Notes: generated by a model not told the origin, from the sequence alone. Counted from the stretch's first letter, positions 42,833 to 50,461 are shown. The stretch is 64,000 nt of DNA from Flavilitoribacter sp020436695 (GCA_041392665.1 JAWKLQ010000004.1:124001-188000); one strand, 5' to 3'. Program-made: numbers and translations.

Positions 42833-43018
42833 TTATCTTCTTATTGAATTAATGAATCTTTTAACTCTAAGATCCTGCTGACGTAGCAACTGCTCGCCCC
42901 GGTGCCGCATTTCTCGCGTTACCCTGCCTTCAGCATCTGCACGGAGGTACTCACGCCAAAATGATGAACAAGATTCGTTCTTGTCGAAAATGCGGTCTAT
43001 TTGATGTGTCGGTGTCAT
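42833..43018 (-). CDS. Small basic protein, unknown
   Basis: 61 residues: MTPTHQIDRIFDKNESCSSFWREYLRADAEGRVTREMRHRGEQLLRQQDLRVKRFINSIRR. It is Arg-rich and helical, without any motif I know. It lies between two terminator-like hairpins, 66 bases after the large coiled-coil gene, on the same strand. Its codon use matches neighbours. It may be a nucleic-acid-binding accessory. Confidence 0.45.
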   Translation of the reverse strand: MTPTHQIDRIFDKNESCSSFWREYLRADAEGRVTREMRHRGEQLLRQQDLRVKRFINSIRR

Positions 43019-43084
43019 TTAGTATAGTTTTAAAAGCCCTCACCCCTAAAAATAAGTGAGTACCGATCCCATGATAATAAATGT

Positions 43085-44068
43085 CTATTTCTTGCCGTGG
43101 TATTTTCCGGGGTTGAACTTCTGGCCACCGTGCCGATTAGTATGGTATTGATCCTTGCATTTTGTACTACAAAACTTCTGATTGTGCGCCCGTGGCTTGT
43201 AGTCGTCACCGCAGTTTTTGCACTGCCGTATTGACGTGTCAACTTCTTTGTAAACGATCCTTTCTTTGCCGTGGTTTTTATCATCAATAACGGGCCCGTT
43301 ATTAACAGCACTCGCGTCACCCTTCATTTTTGCCGTGGTTTTGTTAGCGGAGAACGGCACATTGAAGCCAATAGGACGGGTTTTTATTGCCGTGTTTTTT
43401 GCCGTGGTACGCCGCCGCTTTTGCCGTGGTTTCTTCTTAGGTTGTGCCGTGGTGGAAGTTGGGCCGGTTGCCGTGGTTAGTTCGTCCTCTTCTGGTTCCT
43501 CCGGTTGCTCGAATTTCCCTACTTCATTGTTTGCCGTGGTCCAGTCGTACAGAATGCCTGGGCGCTCCGGTGATGGCATACCCTTTGCTCTTATATCCTC
43601 ATATCCATTACGCGCACCCCGCAGGATAGACCGGCCCATCTTAGTGGGAATGTACATCAACACCTCACTGATAGGGTTGCCTCCAAAGTCAAATTCAGAC
43701 CAAACCGGCACCGGCTTAATTTCATTTCTTGCCCGTAAGATTTCCCGTACTATGGCTAAAGCTAACAGGATGTAAACGGCCATTCCCGCAATGCCTGACA
43801 ACTGTTTGACTAGTGTTTCAGTTACTTCTGATAATTCGCTGTTTTTCTTTTCAGTTCCGGCAATGATAATTGCCTTTGAGCTATCTGCCACCATCGCCGC
43901 GCGGTCCTCCTGATCTGTTCGCCGTTGCCTTAATTCATCTAATGCGTTTTGCCGTGCTGTCATTAGGTCGGCCTCCGCTTTGGTTCGCTCTGCTTCAATT
44001 GGTTCAAGCTTGCGTTGTTGCCGGTTGATCTGCTTATCTATCCATTGCGTGTTTTCATCGGTACGCAC
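43085..44068 (-). CDS. Coiled-coil membrane protein with C-terminal zinc ribbon
   Basis: 327 residues from a GTG at 44068. Order: a charged coiled coil (residues 10-58, KQINRQQRKLEPIEAERTKAEADLMTARQNALDELRQRRTDQEDR), a membrane helix (ISGIAGMAVYILLALAIV-like, about 91-108), a cytosolic region (PVWSEFDFGGNPISEVLMYIPTKMGRSILRGARNGYEDIRAKG), a low-complexity Thr/Lys/Pro tract, and a zinc ribbon C283-x2-C286-x13-C300-x3-C304 (CKNCGDDYKPRAHNQKFCSTKC). The low-complexity part is built around a 10-bp DNA repeat used in different frames. It overlaps the preceding membrane gene by 31 bases, so the two probably act together. Confidence 0.6.
   Translation of the reverse strand: MRTDENTQWIDKQINRQQRKLEPIEAERTKAEADLMTARQNALDELRQRRTDQEDRAAMVADSSKAIIIAGTEKKNSELSEVTETLVKQLSGIAGMAVYILLALAIVREILRARNEIKPVPVWSEFDFGGNPISEVLMYIPTKMGRSILRGARNGYEDIRAKGMPSPERPGILYDWTTANNEVGKFEQPEEPEEDELTTATGPTSTTAQPKKKPRQKRRRTTAKNTAIKTRPIGFNVPFSANKTTAKMKGDASAVNNGPVIDDKNHGKERIVYKEVDTSIRQCKNCGDDYKPRAHNQKFCSTKCKDQYHTNRHGGQKFNPGKYHGKK
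43092..43540. repeat. Seven exact and two near copies of TTGCCGTGGT
   Basis: Exact copies start at 43092, 43266, 43330, 43399, 43421, 43468 and 43531; near copies are at 43387 (TTGCCGTGTT) and 43444 (GTGCCGTGGT). All have the same orientation. The four from 43399 to 43468 are spaced 22, 23 and 24 bases apart, close to two helical turns. They lie inside the coiled-coil/zinc-ribbon gene and fall in all three codon phases, so they are read as TTA(K/N/Q), (N/Y)HGK or PRQK. That argues that the DNA word, not the peptide, is kept. Confidence 0.85.
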
Positions 44069-44661
44069 TTTATTGTAGTAGTCAACCTGTCGAAGATAAG
44101 GTGCTTTTGGGCCTCAAATGCTCGGTTGGAAGATTCTATCTTCTTATCATATTCAGCCGCCAAACGATCATATTGCTTATCGAAGTCGGTGCCGATCCCG
44201 GCAACAACGTTTTGCAAAGTGCTGTCGAATTGAATAACGTCAGGTGTTTCTTCATCCGGCGTTATTGATCTCGCTAAAGCAGTGGCGCTCACCTGCGACA
44301 TTTGATAAGAATAACGAGTAAGGTAAAAAGAAGTAGCAAGGCAGACGGCTATTAATACAATGCTACGAGCATCACTGTAAAACCCCAAAAGGATAGACCG
44401 CGCCACAAAAGCAATACAAACAACGTTCAGCGCATCCGGGGCTAGGGAGAAAACCAGATACCCGACTGCATAGGATGGATATGCAACCCACCACGGTAAA
44501 CCAGTGAGATAACCTGCAATGTGTGTCTTAACGCCAAGAAATACAGTTATGGAGGAAAGAATAATAAATGCCAATATGCCTATACCTACAGCTTTTATCA
44601 AGGGGCTGTCATGGCCTAAGTACTTACTTTCCTTATTAGGCAATGTTAATCTTAATTTCAT
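44038..44661 (-). CDS. Multi-pass membrane protein with C-terminal coiled coil
   Basis: 207 residues from ATG 44661 (the longer frame starts with TTG). It has about four membrane helices: LIKAVGIGILAFIILSSITVFLGV, GLPWWVAYPSYAVGYLVFSLA, LNVVCIAFVARSILLGFY and ARSIVLIAVCLATSFYLTRY, then a soluble helical tail (FDKQYDRLAAEYDKKIESSNRAFEAQKHLIFDRL). It overlaps the next gene by 31 bases. Together the pair look like a membrane complex: one polytopic protein and one single-pass partner, both with coiled coils. No transport or secretion motif is visible. Confidence 0.6.
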   Translation of the reverse strand: MKLRLTLPNKESKYLGHDSPLIKAVGIGILAFIILSSITVFLGVKTHIAGYLTGLPWWVAYPSYAVGYLVFSLAPDALNVVCIAFVARSILLGFYSDARSIVLIAVCLATSFYLTRYSYQMSQVSATALARSITPDEETPDVIQFDSTLQNVVAGIGTDFDKQYDRLAAEYDKKIESSNRAFEAQKHLIFDRLTTTIKCVPMKTRNG

Positions 44662-44740
44662 TAGATTTGCGATGTTAACGGTAGTTAGCAATTCCCGTTC
44701 CGGTAGAGCTTGGCGGTTCGCCGGTTCGGGTTTTCAGCTC

Positions 44741-44983
44741 TTAGGCATTCCCGCCTTCTTCATCATTCGGTAACTGTTCAATCTCTTTCATTCGTACAAG
44801 TAGGTTTCGGGCCTCAACTCCTAAAACCGATCCAATTTTAAAAAGCATCTGGATCGTTGGTTGTTGGTTGTTGTGTACCCATCTGGAAACAGTTGTTTCC
44901 GTTACGTCTAACTGTCGGGCTAACCATCGGTTTGTTTTGTCCTGCTTTACCAAGACTTGCCCAATCTTGTTGTATCGTTTCAT
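44741..44983 (-). CDS. XRE/Cro-C1-family repressor
   Basis: 80 residues: MKRYNKIGQVLVKQDKTNRWLARQLDVTETTVSRWVHNNQQPTIQMLFKIGSVLGVEARNLLV is a complete HTH_3 domain (LA..L.VT..TVSRW..N...P....L..I...L.V....L). The predicted -7 element (TATATTTG, reverse strand 44988-44995) ends only about 5 bases before the ATG at 44983, so the transcript would be nearly leaderless, as for several phage repressors. It diverges from the SH3-fold gene and is the obvious candidate for the element's maintenance switch. Confidence 0.85.
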   Translation of the reverse strand: MKRYNKIGQVLVKQDKTNRWLARQLDVTETTVSRWVHNNQQPTIQMLFKIGSVLGVEARNLLVRMKEIEQLPNDEEGGNA

Positions 44984-45073
44984 ATTACAAATATAATTGT
45001 TTTACAAAAAAAGACAAACTTTTACTATTTAAAACTTGCGTATTTTGTAAAACTATTTTATATTTGCTTATCG
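44984..45073. promoter_or_regulatory. Divergent promoter pair with split inverted operator
   Basis: Leftward promoter: TTTG (complement of 45015-45018), 19-base spacer, TATATTTG (complement of 44988-44995). Rightward promoter: TTG 45036-45038, 20-base spacer, TATATTTG 45059-45066. An 11-bp perfect inverted repeat lies in the two spacers: GTTTTACAAAA at 44999-45009 and TTTTGTAAAAC at 45043-45053, centres 44 bases apart (about four turns). Each arm is itself nearly palindromic. Binding of the XRE protein to either arm would block the promoter that contains it. Confidence 0.75.
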
Positions 45074-45097
45074 TTAATCTTTAAAGAAACCGCCAAT

Positions 45098-45448
45098 ATG
45101 AAATTCAACTTATCAAAGGTCAATTCCTTGGCCTGGAAAATCCGAAAGACCGGCAAAAGCTGGTCAGAAGCTATGCAAAACGCTTACGCTGGTCTACGTG
45201 CTAAGGCACAATTGCAAAGCAATGTTTGCCGCATCATCTTTATTAAATCCGATGGCACCCGCGCCGAAAGGGTAGGAACTTTGGACCCATCCTTTTTTCC
45301 GGCGTTCAACGGTACGAAATCCAATCGTACCCGGACCTCCGAAAAGATCAGCTTTTACAGCTTGACCGATGGAGGTTGGAGATCTTTTCTTCCGCAGAAC
45401 CTTCTCAGCATTCAAGTGGAATCGGCTACGATGGCCGCCGCCGCTTGA
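45098..45448 (+). CDS. WYL_2/SH3-fold protein (DUF2693-like)
   Basis: 116 residues from ATG 45098, 29 bases after the predicted transcription start. MKFNLSKVNSLAWKIRKTGKSWSEAMQNAYAGLRAKAQL is an N-terminal helical part often seen on these proteins. CRIIFIKSDGTRAERVGTLDPSFFPAFNGTKSNRTRTSEKISFYSLTDGGWRSFLPQNLLSI is the Sm/SH3-like barrel of the WYL_2 family (V.F.K.DG..R...GTL......YFD...G.WRSF...NLLSI). Such proteins are common on phages and mobile elements of this phylum; their task is unknown. As the gene opposite the repressor it would be the first 'early' gene. Confidence 0.75.
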   Translation: MKFNLSKVNSLAWKIRKTGKSWSEAMQNAYAGLRAKAQLQSNVCRIIFIKSDGTRAERVGTLDPSFFPAFNGTKSNRTRTSEKISFYSLTDGGWRSFLPQNLLSIQVESATMAAAA

Positions 45449-45496
45449 TCCCTTCATCAATCCCATCTTTATCAACTTTCTTAAAAAGCAATTACA

Positions 45497-45631
45497 ATGA
45501 ATCCATTAAATATCCAGCAGGACCCTATCGTAACTAAAGTAAATATCCATAATACCGAAAGTCAGATCATTACTATCAAGGCGCAAACCAGTCTATTGCG
45601 CGGCCTTATAGATGCACTCAAATCGGAGTAG
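45497..45631 (+). CDS. Small 44-residue protein
   Basis: The frame MNPLNIQQDPIVTKVNIHNTESQIITIKAQTSLLRGLIDALKSE runs from 45497 to a TAG at 45629-45631. It lies 48 bases after the SH3-fold gene, on the same strand, and 25 bases before a strong terminator, so it should be part of that early transcript. The sequence is amphipathic and unlike a random frame, but I know no relatives. Confidence 0.45.
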   Translation: MNPLNIQQDPIVTKVNIHNTESQIITIKAQTSLLRGLIDALKSE

Positions 45632-45655
45632 CAAAATCAGAAATTTCAAAAGCTT

Positions 45656-45690
45656 GGCCCGGTCCTTTGATCGGGCCTTTTTTTATTTTT
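45656..45690 (+). terminator. Intrinsic terminator of the early transcript
   Basis: GGCCCG (45656-45661) pairs with CGGGCC (45672-45677) around a 10-base loop, followed by TTTTTTTATTTTT. It closes the SH3-fold/44-residue unit and insulates it from the converging replication operon that ends at 45767. Confidence 0.88.
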
Positions 45691-45766
45691 GGGACTATGG
45701 AAAATCAAAGCCAAAACGATACATTGGGCATTTTTCATAGCTATTTTCGCTTTTCGTTCATAGCTT

Positions 45767-46231
45767 TCAATGTGGCACATCCCCAAAGGTCAACTTCCTT
45801 ATCAATTCATCTTTTGTTACCGGTTTTCGGTCCCAAGTGAATGTCGAGTTTTCAAAATCAGTGCCGCTGAGTTGTAGCAAATGAGCACCCGCATAATGTA
45901 CCTGTATCGGATACTTCAAGCCAGGTACATTAACACTACCACTAAGGTTCTTAACTCCTGCCTTGATAAGTTGGTCAAGTAGCAACAGTGTCGAACGCTG
46001 CTGGGGCGATATATCTCGTCCATTGTATTTCAATTCAAGCAACATCATATTGCCGTTTCGGTCCCGGATTACTGTATCGATGTCAGTTAGCCAGTAATGC
46101 TCTGCATCAGGTAAATGAGTTCCGGTAAATTCCATCCATACCGCATCCGGTGCGTGTTCTGTTGATCTACAGTAAGTCATTTCTAAAAAGTGTTTTTGTG
46201 TTAGAAAAAATCTTACTGTTGTTCCTCTCAT
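45767..46231 (-). CDS. PD-(D/E)XK-type nuclease of the replication module
   Basis: 154 residues from ATG 46231; an internal ATG at 46180 (MTYCRSTEHAPDAVW) is an alternative. The core WLTDIDTVIRDRNGNMMLLELKYNGRDISPQQRSTLLLLDQLIKAG has the Asp (D50 or D52) and E66-x-K68 of the PD-(D/E)XK fold. After it comes a beta domain (QVHYAGAHLLQLSGTDFENSTFTWDRKPVTKDELIRKL). Such small nucleases on mobile elements resolve or process replication intermediates. It is 3 bases downstream of the winged-helix Rep gene. Confidence 0.65.
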   Translation of the reverse strand: MRGTTVRFFLTQKHFLEMTYCRSTEHAPDAVWMEFTGTHLPDAEHYWLTDIDTVIRDRNGNMMLLELKYNGRDISPQQRSTLLLLDQLIKAGVKNLSGSVNVPGLKYPIQVHYAGAHLLQLSGTDFENSTFTWDRKPVTKDELIRKLTFGDVPH

Positions 46232-46234
46232 TCT

Positions 46235-47119
46235 TTAGGCTGCTGCCATATAAGCTTTAAGTCTATCGTAATTATTGATGGTGTACTCCAACTCCCTCCA
46301 GGGATCGCCTCCAGTAGATTTTGCAAAACGGAACGCCTGTTCAAAACTGTCAAATGTTTCTCCGGACTTCATTAGCTTCAGAATCTTGTAAGACATTTCC
46401 TTTTTAGTCCGTTCCGATGGCCTTCTTATCATGTATTTTGTAAATAGAGAGCTTACTTCCTCAACCATATTTATGGATTCGCCCGGTATAGCTTTGGGTA
46501 AATTCTGGATAAATCGTCGGGCGTACGTAAGTAGCCCTTTGATGTGGCCTTCATGATTTGGGTTTAACTCTTTGCCCTGGCTGATGAATGTGGTGGCAAT
46601 CTCCTTTGCTAGGGTAAGAAGGTCTTTGTCTAAGTCTTTCAGTATCTCGTCGTTTGGAGAAATATGTTTTAGGATTAGCTTTTCACAAATTTTAACAGGA
46701 GAGGCCGGACCTTCCTTCCTTTCCAATACTTCTTTTGTGGTTAATACTTCACAGGTGGGTAATACTTTGTTGACCTCTGTACCGACAGCGGTACAGCCGA
46801 CAACGGACCAGCCGACGTCGGCTGAGAGGACAACGGTATCACCGATGTACACCCCGATAAGTTTTGTCTTTATGAAATATTCATTTGTACTGAATCTTCC
46901 ATTTTCACTTTGCCGTTGTTGCTTTGCGATATAACCGCCTATAACGAGTTCTCGTATTGCATTGTCAAGCCTGTGACGCCCGAACCCGGTTTCCTTCTTT
47001 AGTCGCGTCATACCGGGCCAACAGGATTTATTTTTCCCCATGCGTTTGGCGATGTGGCAAAGCGTGACAAAGGCATCATTAGAAAGATCATTGATAAGTC
47101 TAGTATCAATATTGAGCAT
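46235..47119 (-). CDS. Winged-helix replication initiator-like protein
   Basis: 294 residues. The N-terminal domain LSNDAFVTLCHIAKRMGKNKSCWPGMTRLKKETGFGRHRLDNAIRELVIGGYIAKQQRQSENGRFSTNEYFI is a helix-turn-helix of the phage-O/DnaD-like kind (SWPS..L...TG.SR..V...I..L...G.I). The central part is polar and variable. The C-terminal helical part (EEVSSLFTKYMIRRPSERTKKEMSYKILKLMKSGETFDSFEQAFRFAKSTGGDPWRELEYTINNYDRL) might recruit a helicase. It lies 4 bases after the polymerase-like gene. A binding role at the element's origin is inferred. Confidence 0.65.
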   Translation of the reverse strand: MLNIDTRLINDLSNDAFVTLCHIAKRMGKNKSCWPGMTRLKKETGFGRHRLDNAIRELVIGGYIAKQQRQSENGRFSTNEYFIKTKLIGVYIGDTVVLSADVGWSVVGCTAVGTEVNKVLPTCEVLTTKEVLERKEGPASPVKICEKLILKHISPNDEILKDLDKDLLTLAKEIATTFISQGKELNPNHEGHIKGLLTYARRFIQNLPKAIPGESINMVEEVSSLFTKYMIRRPSERTKKEMSYKILKLMKSGETFDSFEQAFRFAKSTGGDPWRELEYTINNYDRLKAYMAAA

Positions 47120-47123
47120 CGCT

Positions 47124-49163
47124 TTAGATTTTTTCTTCAGTTATGGTGATGTCCATTGTGTTAGCGGCATACGCCCAAGATTGCTTCTTAAGTTGGTAAT
47201 TACCGGCCCCAAGAAACCTGTCCAGTTCCCTATGCACTACTTTCAGTACCCTATCATACTCAGAGGCAAGACACAGGATAGAATCATGCTTAGAAGTTGC
47301 CCAGAAGGTTCTGATCACCTTTCTCAGAACTCCATTAATCATTACCATCGATTCAATCTGTGCCAGCATTGTGGAAAAGGCGGCATTGCCTAAATGAGTG
47401 GGAGTTTCGACCTGGCTTTTTTTCTTCTTGAAGTAAAGCTTATCGTATAGCTCTGGATTTTCTTTTTGCTGCCGCTTCAGGAACGACACACAAGACTTCT
47501 TGATAACATCAACTATATTTAGCGCATCTGGAAAAACATCGCTTAGAATCGCTCTACTAGCTTTTCTGTCTTCTTTAAAATGATGGGCGTTATGCTTATC
47601 GAATAATAAAGCAAAGCAGGAGTCTTTAACACCGCTACGGTGCTTTTCGCGAATGAGTTCTACCGACTCCGGTGTTAGCTCTGAAAACTCTTTTTTGAAG
47701 TACCGTTTTGCCGCAATTGATTCATACAACTCACCATCACCGGATAAACGAATGAACTTTTCAAGCTCATTTCTTACCGTCAATTTCGGCTCAATTTTAA
47801 CACATAGCTTTTCACCTGATTTACAGTTAGTTACAACCTGTATGTGATACAATAAGGGTAAGAGTATATGTAGGATGTGGGGGTGTAGATTGTTTATTAG
47901 TCTATATGTGTTGTTTAAGGATTTGAATAGGGTTTTTAGTTTTTTAGAATATGAAACCGGTTTGAATTTTTCTTTAAAAAGAGATGGTGTAAGAAATTTG
48001 TTGTAAAAAAAGGTCAAAAAATCGCAAAAACGCGGCTCATCGATCAACTGTAGGCATTCCGACAGAATTGCAGCAAAAAACGTGAACTGTGAATTGCACA
48101 TGTCAATCCCGTTCAAACTGTTCGGTTTTCCTTTGTTATCGTTGACAATGCATAGTGCAATGAACTTAGAAAAAGTATTCGTGAGAATATGATCTAACCT
48201 ATCATTCGTACCGTTGAAATTTGGCATCGTGCCGGTGATACGGACTTGATTTAAAATTGAAAGCTGGCAGCTAAAGCTTGATATTAGTATTTCGAGCTTC
48301 CAGTTTAACAATTCATCCGGTTGTGCAATGTAATAGGTTGACTTGCCCGCTTTAGGTGTGTATATGAGTAGTTTTTGCCCTGGGAGTAAGTTAGCGAGTA
48401 TGAATTCCTTTTCTATTACCTCCGTTTTGTATTTTCCACTTTCTGGGTCAAGCGATAACAAGTGCGCAAACTTTGGTAGGTCATTTTCGTTTGTTGAGTT
48501 AAATTCCGTAATCCTGTCGGTAATTCTTTTCAGCATTACATCCTGTTGCATGAGTTTGCACACCCATTCGTAAATTTCATCGTCATTACTAAATGGAAGG
48601 ATAATATCTTCCAAGCACATTCTGACAAAGTTCTCTATCTCATTTAACTTACGGTCATTGATAAACTTCAATTCGAAAGTGGTAGGTTTACCGCGTAGCA
48701 AATCGGGATTGATTCGCATCTTCTGGCAGAAAGGCTTTTGCCCCGGTTTTAAGCGTGGATCAGTAGGTGACAGGTAGGTGTAGCCTCCTAAATCTAATAC
48801 TTGAAGTATCCCGCCTTGAATCAAGTATTTCATAGCTGCGAGACCAACTTCATATTTTTCCCCGCGACGGTCGATTGCGTATGTCGCCCTTGTTCCTAGA
48901 GTTGTGCTGAAGAAGTTTAAAGCGAAGGGGTTGTAATCTAATAGACTGAAGTCGTTTCTTTTACTCGTACACACCGAGTAAATCGACTGAACAATCCTAA
49001 GAGCATAGGGGTGTAAATGTGTCGGAACTACTCGTTTTATTTCAACGACTAATTTGGTGGGAAGTACACCATATGACTTTTTCCTACTACGCTTTTTTCT
49101 CCTGCGTGTACGCAAAGGAGGATTAGAATTGCCTATGTTGGCAATTTCTTGTACTTTTGACAT
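47124..49163 (-). CDS. Protein with family-A-polymerase-like motifs A, B and C
   Basis: 679 residues from ATG 49163 (the frame is open to a TTG at 49211). Three spaced motifs resemble the palm of family A polymerases: NGIDMCNSQFTFFAA (motif A-like, Asp354), HRSGVKDSCFALLFDKHN (motif B-like, Arg509 and Lys513), and ATSKHDSILCLASE (motif C-like, His626-Asp627). Between B and C, AAFSTMLAQIESMVMINGVLRKVI fits the helix before motif C. The first 170 residues form a helical accessory domain with a basic stretch (RTRRRKKRSRKKSYG). Comparable proteins with LDIKNS(H/Q)P and HDSI occur on Bacteroidota elements and are unannotated. It sits in the integrase-to-nuclease replication module. Activity is inference. 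Confidence 0.5.
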   Translation of the reverse strand: MSKVQEIANIGNSNPPLRTRRRKKRSRKKSYGVLPTKLVVEIKRVVPTHLHPYALRIVQSIYSVCTSKRNDFSLLDYNPFALNFFSTTLGTRATYAIDRRGEKYEVGLAAMKYLIQGGILQVLDLGGYTYLSPTDPRLKPGQKPFCQKMRINPDLLRGKPTTFELKFINDRKLNEIENFVRMCLEDIILPFSNDDEIYEWVCKLMQQDVMLKRITDRITEFNSTNENDLPKFAHLLSLDPESGKYKTEVIEKEFILANLLPGQKLLIYTPKAGKSTYYIAQPDELLNWKLEILISSFSCQLSILNQVRITGTMPNFNGTNDRLDHILTNTFSKFIALCIVNDNKGKPNSLNGIDMCNSQFTFFAAILSECLQLIDEPRFCDFLTFFYNKFLTPSLFKEKFKPVSYSKKLKTLFKSLNNTYRLINNLHPHILHILLPLLYHIQVVTNCKSGEKLCVKIEPKLTVRNELEKFIRLSGDGELYESIAAKRYFKKEFSELTPESVELIREKHRSGVKDSCFALLFDKHNAHHFKEDRKASRAILSDVFPDALNIVDVIKKSCVSFLKRQQKENPELYDKLYFKKKKSQVETPTHLGNAAFSTMLAQIESMVMINGVLRKVIRTFWATSKHDSILCLASEYDRVLKVVHRELDRFLGAGNYQLKKQSWAYAANTMDITITEEKI

Positions 49164-49235
49164 ATCAAACTTCGATGTTTGTGGGGCTGTGTTTTGAAAG
49201 TTTGCCGACAATCAACACAGCCCCAACGTATTTAA

Positions 49236-49514
49236 TTACTTTTCTTTTTCCAGGGCTTCCATTACTTCTGAGAGTTTAAATCTTACACTGCCGCCTAAAT
49301 AATACCTCTTAATTAGTCCGTCTCTAATTGCCCGGTCCACAGTGGACATACTACAATCCCACATATTGGTAATGGTAACTTTATTGACGAACCGTTCCTG
49401 AAGAGGCTCCATAGGTTCTTTCACCGGTTTGTGCTTAATATCAATTACAAGTCGGTGGATTTCAGAAAGCCTGTCTAGCATCAACTCATAAGGATTCTGG
49501 ATTACTGATTGCAT
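49236..49514 (-). CDS. Excisionase-like HTH protein
   Basis: 92 residues. An N-terminal helix (YELMLDRLSEIHRLVIDIKHK) precedes ERFVNKVTITNMWDCSMSTVDRAIRDGLIKRYYLGGSVRFKLSEVMEALEKEK, a compact winged helix of the excisionase/HTH_17 type (W.CS.STV.RAI..G.I.......G.VRFK.SEV..AL). Position two genes from the integrase supports a recombination-directionality role; among the seven small HTH proteins of the element this one has the best case for being the excisionase. Confidence 0.7.
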   Translation of the reverse strand: MQSVIQNPYELMLDRLSEIHRLVIDIKHKPVKEPMEPLQERFVNKVTITNMWDCSMSTVDRAIRDGLIKRYYLGGSVRFKLSEVMEALEKEK

Positions 49515-49577
49515 ATTTCTTTATTTAGTTCGACTCAAAATTGCATTGTCTTGATTGACCTAACAACCCCTAAGTAC

Positions 49578-50420
49578 TTAGTTTCTTCTTCTCTTTTTTA
49601 TTTCGTCAAGTTTGTTTAGAACATATTTTTGATTATCTCTAGCCATTTCCAAAGCTTCAGGGAATGGCTCCAATAAACGAATGAGGACTTCAAATTCATT
49701 TTTAGCTGTCTTCTTCACGTCTCGAAGATATTCGCTGTCTTGGGTTTTATTGTATTCCTGGTAGATATGCTGTCCGGTATTTGGCGCTGGACTGAAGTAC
49801 CACTGTTGTGCAATTTCTTCCTTGTTCGCGTGGGTCACACCTTCATGTCCATTTTTGATACTTAGGTAGCGATAGTATTTGGCAAGTATTTTATTGTTGA
49901 TTTTTTCCTTATCAAGTATAAACCTATTCCATCTTTCAATGATAAACATGAACATTTTTTGTTCGATCAGTCGAATTTTGCCTCTAGCTTTTTCATTATC
50001 AGGATCTGTTAAAATTCTGACTTTCATATCATTTATATATCCAGGTATCAGGCTCCTATAAAGGGTTAACATATCAATTGCTCTCAGCCTTTGATCTTCA
50101 CCTTCATAGTTTCTTAGCTCAACCCAAATATATGCTGCATTTAGAATGCAAAGTTTCATTATTTGGGATTGGGTCGCATTGTCTAAAAAGATTTCTTGGT
50201 CACATAGATAAGTTATCATCCACCAAATAAGGCGTCTTTCAAAGTCTTCATCTTCTTTAGAAAGTTTATTAAGTGCATCTTTATCCTCTAAAGTCAACTT
50301 ATTTTCAATACCACTGTCATCTAATGGCATTTTAATGAACCAGCCTACATAATCCTTCATTGCGGAAAACTCTTCATCGGAAAGGTCTGTAATACCTTTA
50401 AATTCATTATATTTGCCCAT
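49578..50420 (-). CDS. Unknown protein between integrase and excisionase
   Basis: 280 residues, helical and acidic. Segments such as DYVGWFIKMPLDDSGIENKLTLEDKDALNKLSKEDEDFERRLIWWMITYLCDQEIFLDN and KIRLIEQKMFMFIIERWNRFILDKEKINNKILAKYYRYLSIKNG fit a helical bundle. The C-terminal HANKEEIAQQWYFSPAPNTGQHIYQEYNKTQDSEYLRDVKKTAKNEFEVLIRLLEPFPEAL is the part that looks most conserved. No catalytic motif is visible. The 14 bases just upstream of the start codon region (AAATCACTAATTGT on the coding strand) are identical to those before the integrase gene. Confidence 0.55.
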   Translation of the reverse strand: MGKYNEFKGITDLSDEEFSAMKDYVGWFIKMPLDDSGIENKLTLEDKDALNKLSKEDEDFERRLIWWMITYLCDQEIFLDNATQSQIMKLCILNAAYIWVELRNYEGEDQRLRAIDMLTLYRSLIPGYINDMKVRILTDPDNEKARGKIRLIEQKMFMFIIERWNRFILDKEKINNKILAKYYRYLSIKNGHEGVTHANKEEIAQQWYFSPAPNTGQHIYQEYNKTQDSEYLRDVKKTAKNEFEVLIRLLEPFPEALEMARDNQKYVLNKLDEIKKRRRN

Positions 50421-50461
50421 ACAATTAGTGATTTATGGAGCAGCCGCTTGGCGCTCCTTTT

